Below are positions 63,321-64,000 of a stretch of DNA of 64,000 nt, in pieces (positions within the stretch are counted from its first letter, which is position 1; each line of letters starts with the position of its first letter). The notes under the pieces are model-generated. The model was not told where the DNA came from. It was given only the letters and a program-made list of their open reading frames with translations, and did not search any database. This DNA comes from Dyadobacter sandarakinus (GTDB lineage: Bacteria > Bacteroidota > Bacteroidia > Cytophagales > Spirosomataceae): NCBI RefSeq assembly GCF_016894445.1, contig NZ_CP056775.1:5327001-5391000 (forward strand). The letters run 5' to 3'. The position numbers were made by a program, and so were the translations under genes.

Positions 63321-64000
63321 ATGGCAGTGACACCCATCATTACTGACCGCCTCGCGCTGCATAAAATCACCTCTGACGATGGCGATAAGTATTACCGGCT
63401 GAGCAACAATGCAAAAGTGATGAAGTTTGTCACCGGCTACGCGCTTTCCCGGAAGGAATCGGACGAAATGCTGAGAAGTTTTCTTATTGAATATGGCCCG
63501 GATTCACACTTAGGCAGGTACTTGATTGAGGACCGGCAATCGGGAGAGCTGATTGGCATGGCCAAGCTGGACTGGTCGGGCTTTGATATTGAAATCGGCT
63601 ACCGCGTCATGGAAGAGCACTGGGGCAAGGGCATTGCCACAGAAGTCGCATCGGCCCTGATCCGGTTTGCATTGACGCAGCTGAAAGCCAGGACGGTAGC
63701 AGCCTATGTAAATGTCGATAATACAGCCTCGGTACGGGTGTTGGAAAAAGCAGGGATGAAGCGGGTGGGTGTGATCGAGGATATTGATGAAGTAAAGTAC
63801 AAGTACATTTATTCACCTCATAGCCATCAAAACATGAAAAAAGCCATTTACGTCGTCACGGGGATCATTGCAGTGTTCCTGATTATAGCCGTGATCATGC
63901 CGAAAAGTTATGCCGTAGAGCGGGATATTGTCATTCACAGACCGAAAGGAAAGGTGTTTGAGTACCTTAGATCCCTTAAAAATCAGGATCAGTGGAGCGT
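63321..64000 (+). CDS. Apparent GNAT acetyltransferase fused to a membrane-anchored SRPBCC domain (partial)
   Basis: At least 226 codons; the frame is open at the window end. I translated it by hand and found no stop. Residues about 1-165 are a RimJ-type GNAT (ITDRLALHKIT, EIGYRVMEEHWGKGIATEVA, NVDNTASVRVLEKAGMKRVG). After a short linker (SPHSHQN), Met172 at 63834 begins MKKAIYVVTGIIAVFLIIAV, a membrane span, then AVERDIVIHRPKGKVFEYL, the usual start of SRPBCC/polyketide-cyclase proteins. Either this is a true fusion, or the GNAT stop was lost or is missing by sequencing error and Met172 starts a second gene. Confidence 0.7.
   Translation, partial: MAVTPIITDRLALHKITSDDGDKYYRLSNNAKVMKFVTGYALSRKESDEMLRSFLIEYGPDSHLGRYLIEDRQSGELIGMAKLDWSGFDIEIGYRVMEEHWGKGIATEVASALIRFALTQLKARTVAAYVNVDNTASVRVLEKAGMKRVGVIEDIDEVKYKYIYSPHSHQNMKKAIYVVTGIIAVFLIIAVIMPKSYAVERDIVIHRPKGKVFEYLRSLKNQDQWS

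Noticed and set aside
1..64000. CRISPR arrays, rRNA, tRNA and insertion sequences
   Set aside because: No regularly spaced repeats, no conserved rRNA blocks, no TTCGAATC-type tRNA arms with a cloverleaf, and no transposase-like protein were seen by eye.

Overview
The window looks like chromosomal DNA from a Bacteroidota bacterium, most likely Cytophagales/Spirosomaceae (Dyadobacter-like). The evidence is a type IX secretion sorting domain on a leucine-rich-repeat protein, lipoproteins with a surface-export-like signal, a RhaI plus aldolase/dehydrogenase rhamnose pathway, NodT/HAE1 efflux genes, weak Shine-Dalgarno sites, and several promoters of the TTG-N19-TAnnTTTG type. The genus is inferred from gene content, not from a database match. 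I found no rRNA, tRNA, CRISPR array, insertion sequence or prophage.

Layout. (1) About 0.2-17.4 kb, minus strand: an exopolysaccharide locus read from high to low coordinates. It encodes an SLBB export protein, a Wzz-type co-polymerase, two paralogous Wzx flippases, an FkbM methyltransferase, four glycosyltransferases, a hexapeptide acyltransferase, a methyltransferase, a sugar epimerase/dehydratase, a polymerase-like membrane protein and, last, a divergent GH29-like protein followed by a terminator. aspS lies directly upstream. (2) 19.4-26.0 kb, plus: an exported set made of a lipoprotein, a CocE-type hydrolase, a prolyl oligopeptidase and a T9SS LRR protein. (3) 26.2-30.8 kb: L-rhamnose catabolism (aldolase/dehydrogenase fusion and isomerase) with a convergent GntR regulator; no kinase or obvious transporter is in the cluster. 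(4) 30.9-39.6 kb: a DUF6600 protein, ArfB ribosome rescue factor, an MFS transporter, small and membrane proteins, a large HEAT-repeat/cytochrome c lipoprotein and a Uma2 nuclease-like protein. (5) 39.9-47.8 kb: a CNNM/CBS membrane protein, a secreted beta-helix/PDZ protein, an SDR, GalU, a plant-type glucuronokinase homologue, YceI and a LolA-like protein. (6) 47.9-53.6 kb: atpA-atpG, divergent from an FKBP isomerase and a tail-specific protease. (7) 53.6-56.5 kb: small orphan genes, including an XRE regulator and a two-gene unit of surface lipoprotein plus DsbA-like oxidoreductase. (8) 56.5-63.0 kb, minus: an RND efflux operon and a small exported protein. (9) 63.3 kb to the end, plus: an apparent GNAT-SRPBCC fusion that runs off the window.

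How the genes work together. The polysaccharide genes form a Wzx/Wzy assembly line, but the initiating phosphoglycosyltransferase and any tyrosine kinase are missing here. Rhamnose would pass from isomerase to an unseen kinase and then to the aldolase/dehydrogenase. Glucuronokinase and GalU could make UDP-glucuronate from free glucuronate.

The best candidates for something undescribed are the lipoprotein/DsbA pair at 54.5-56.5 kb, the glucuronokinase-GalU pairing, the GNAT-SRPBCC fusion at the right edge, the duplicated flippase/glycosyltransferase module, and a palindromic operator array upstream of yceI. None of these is proven to be a new system.
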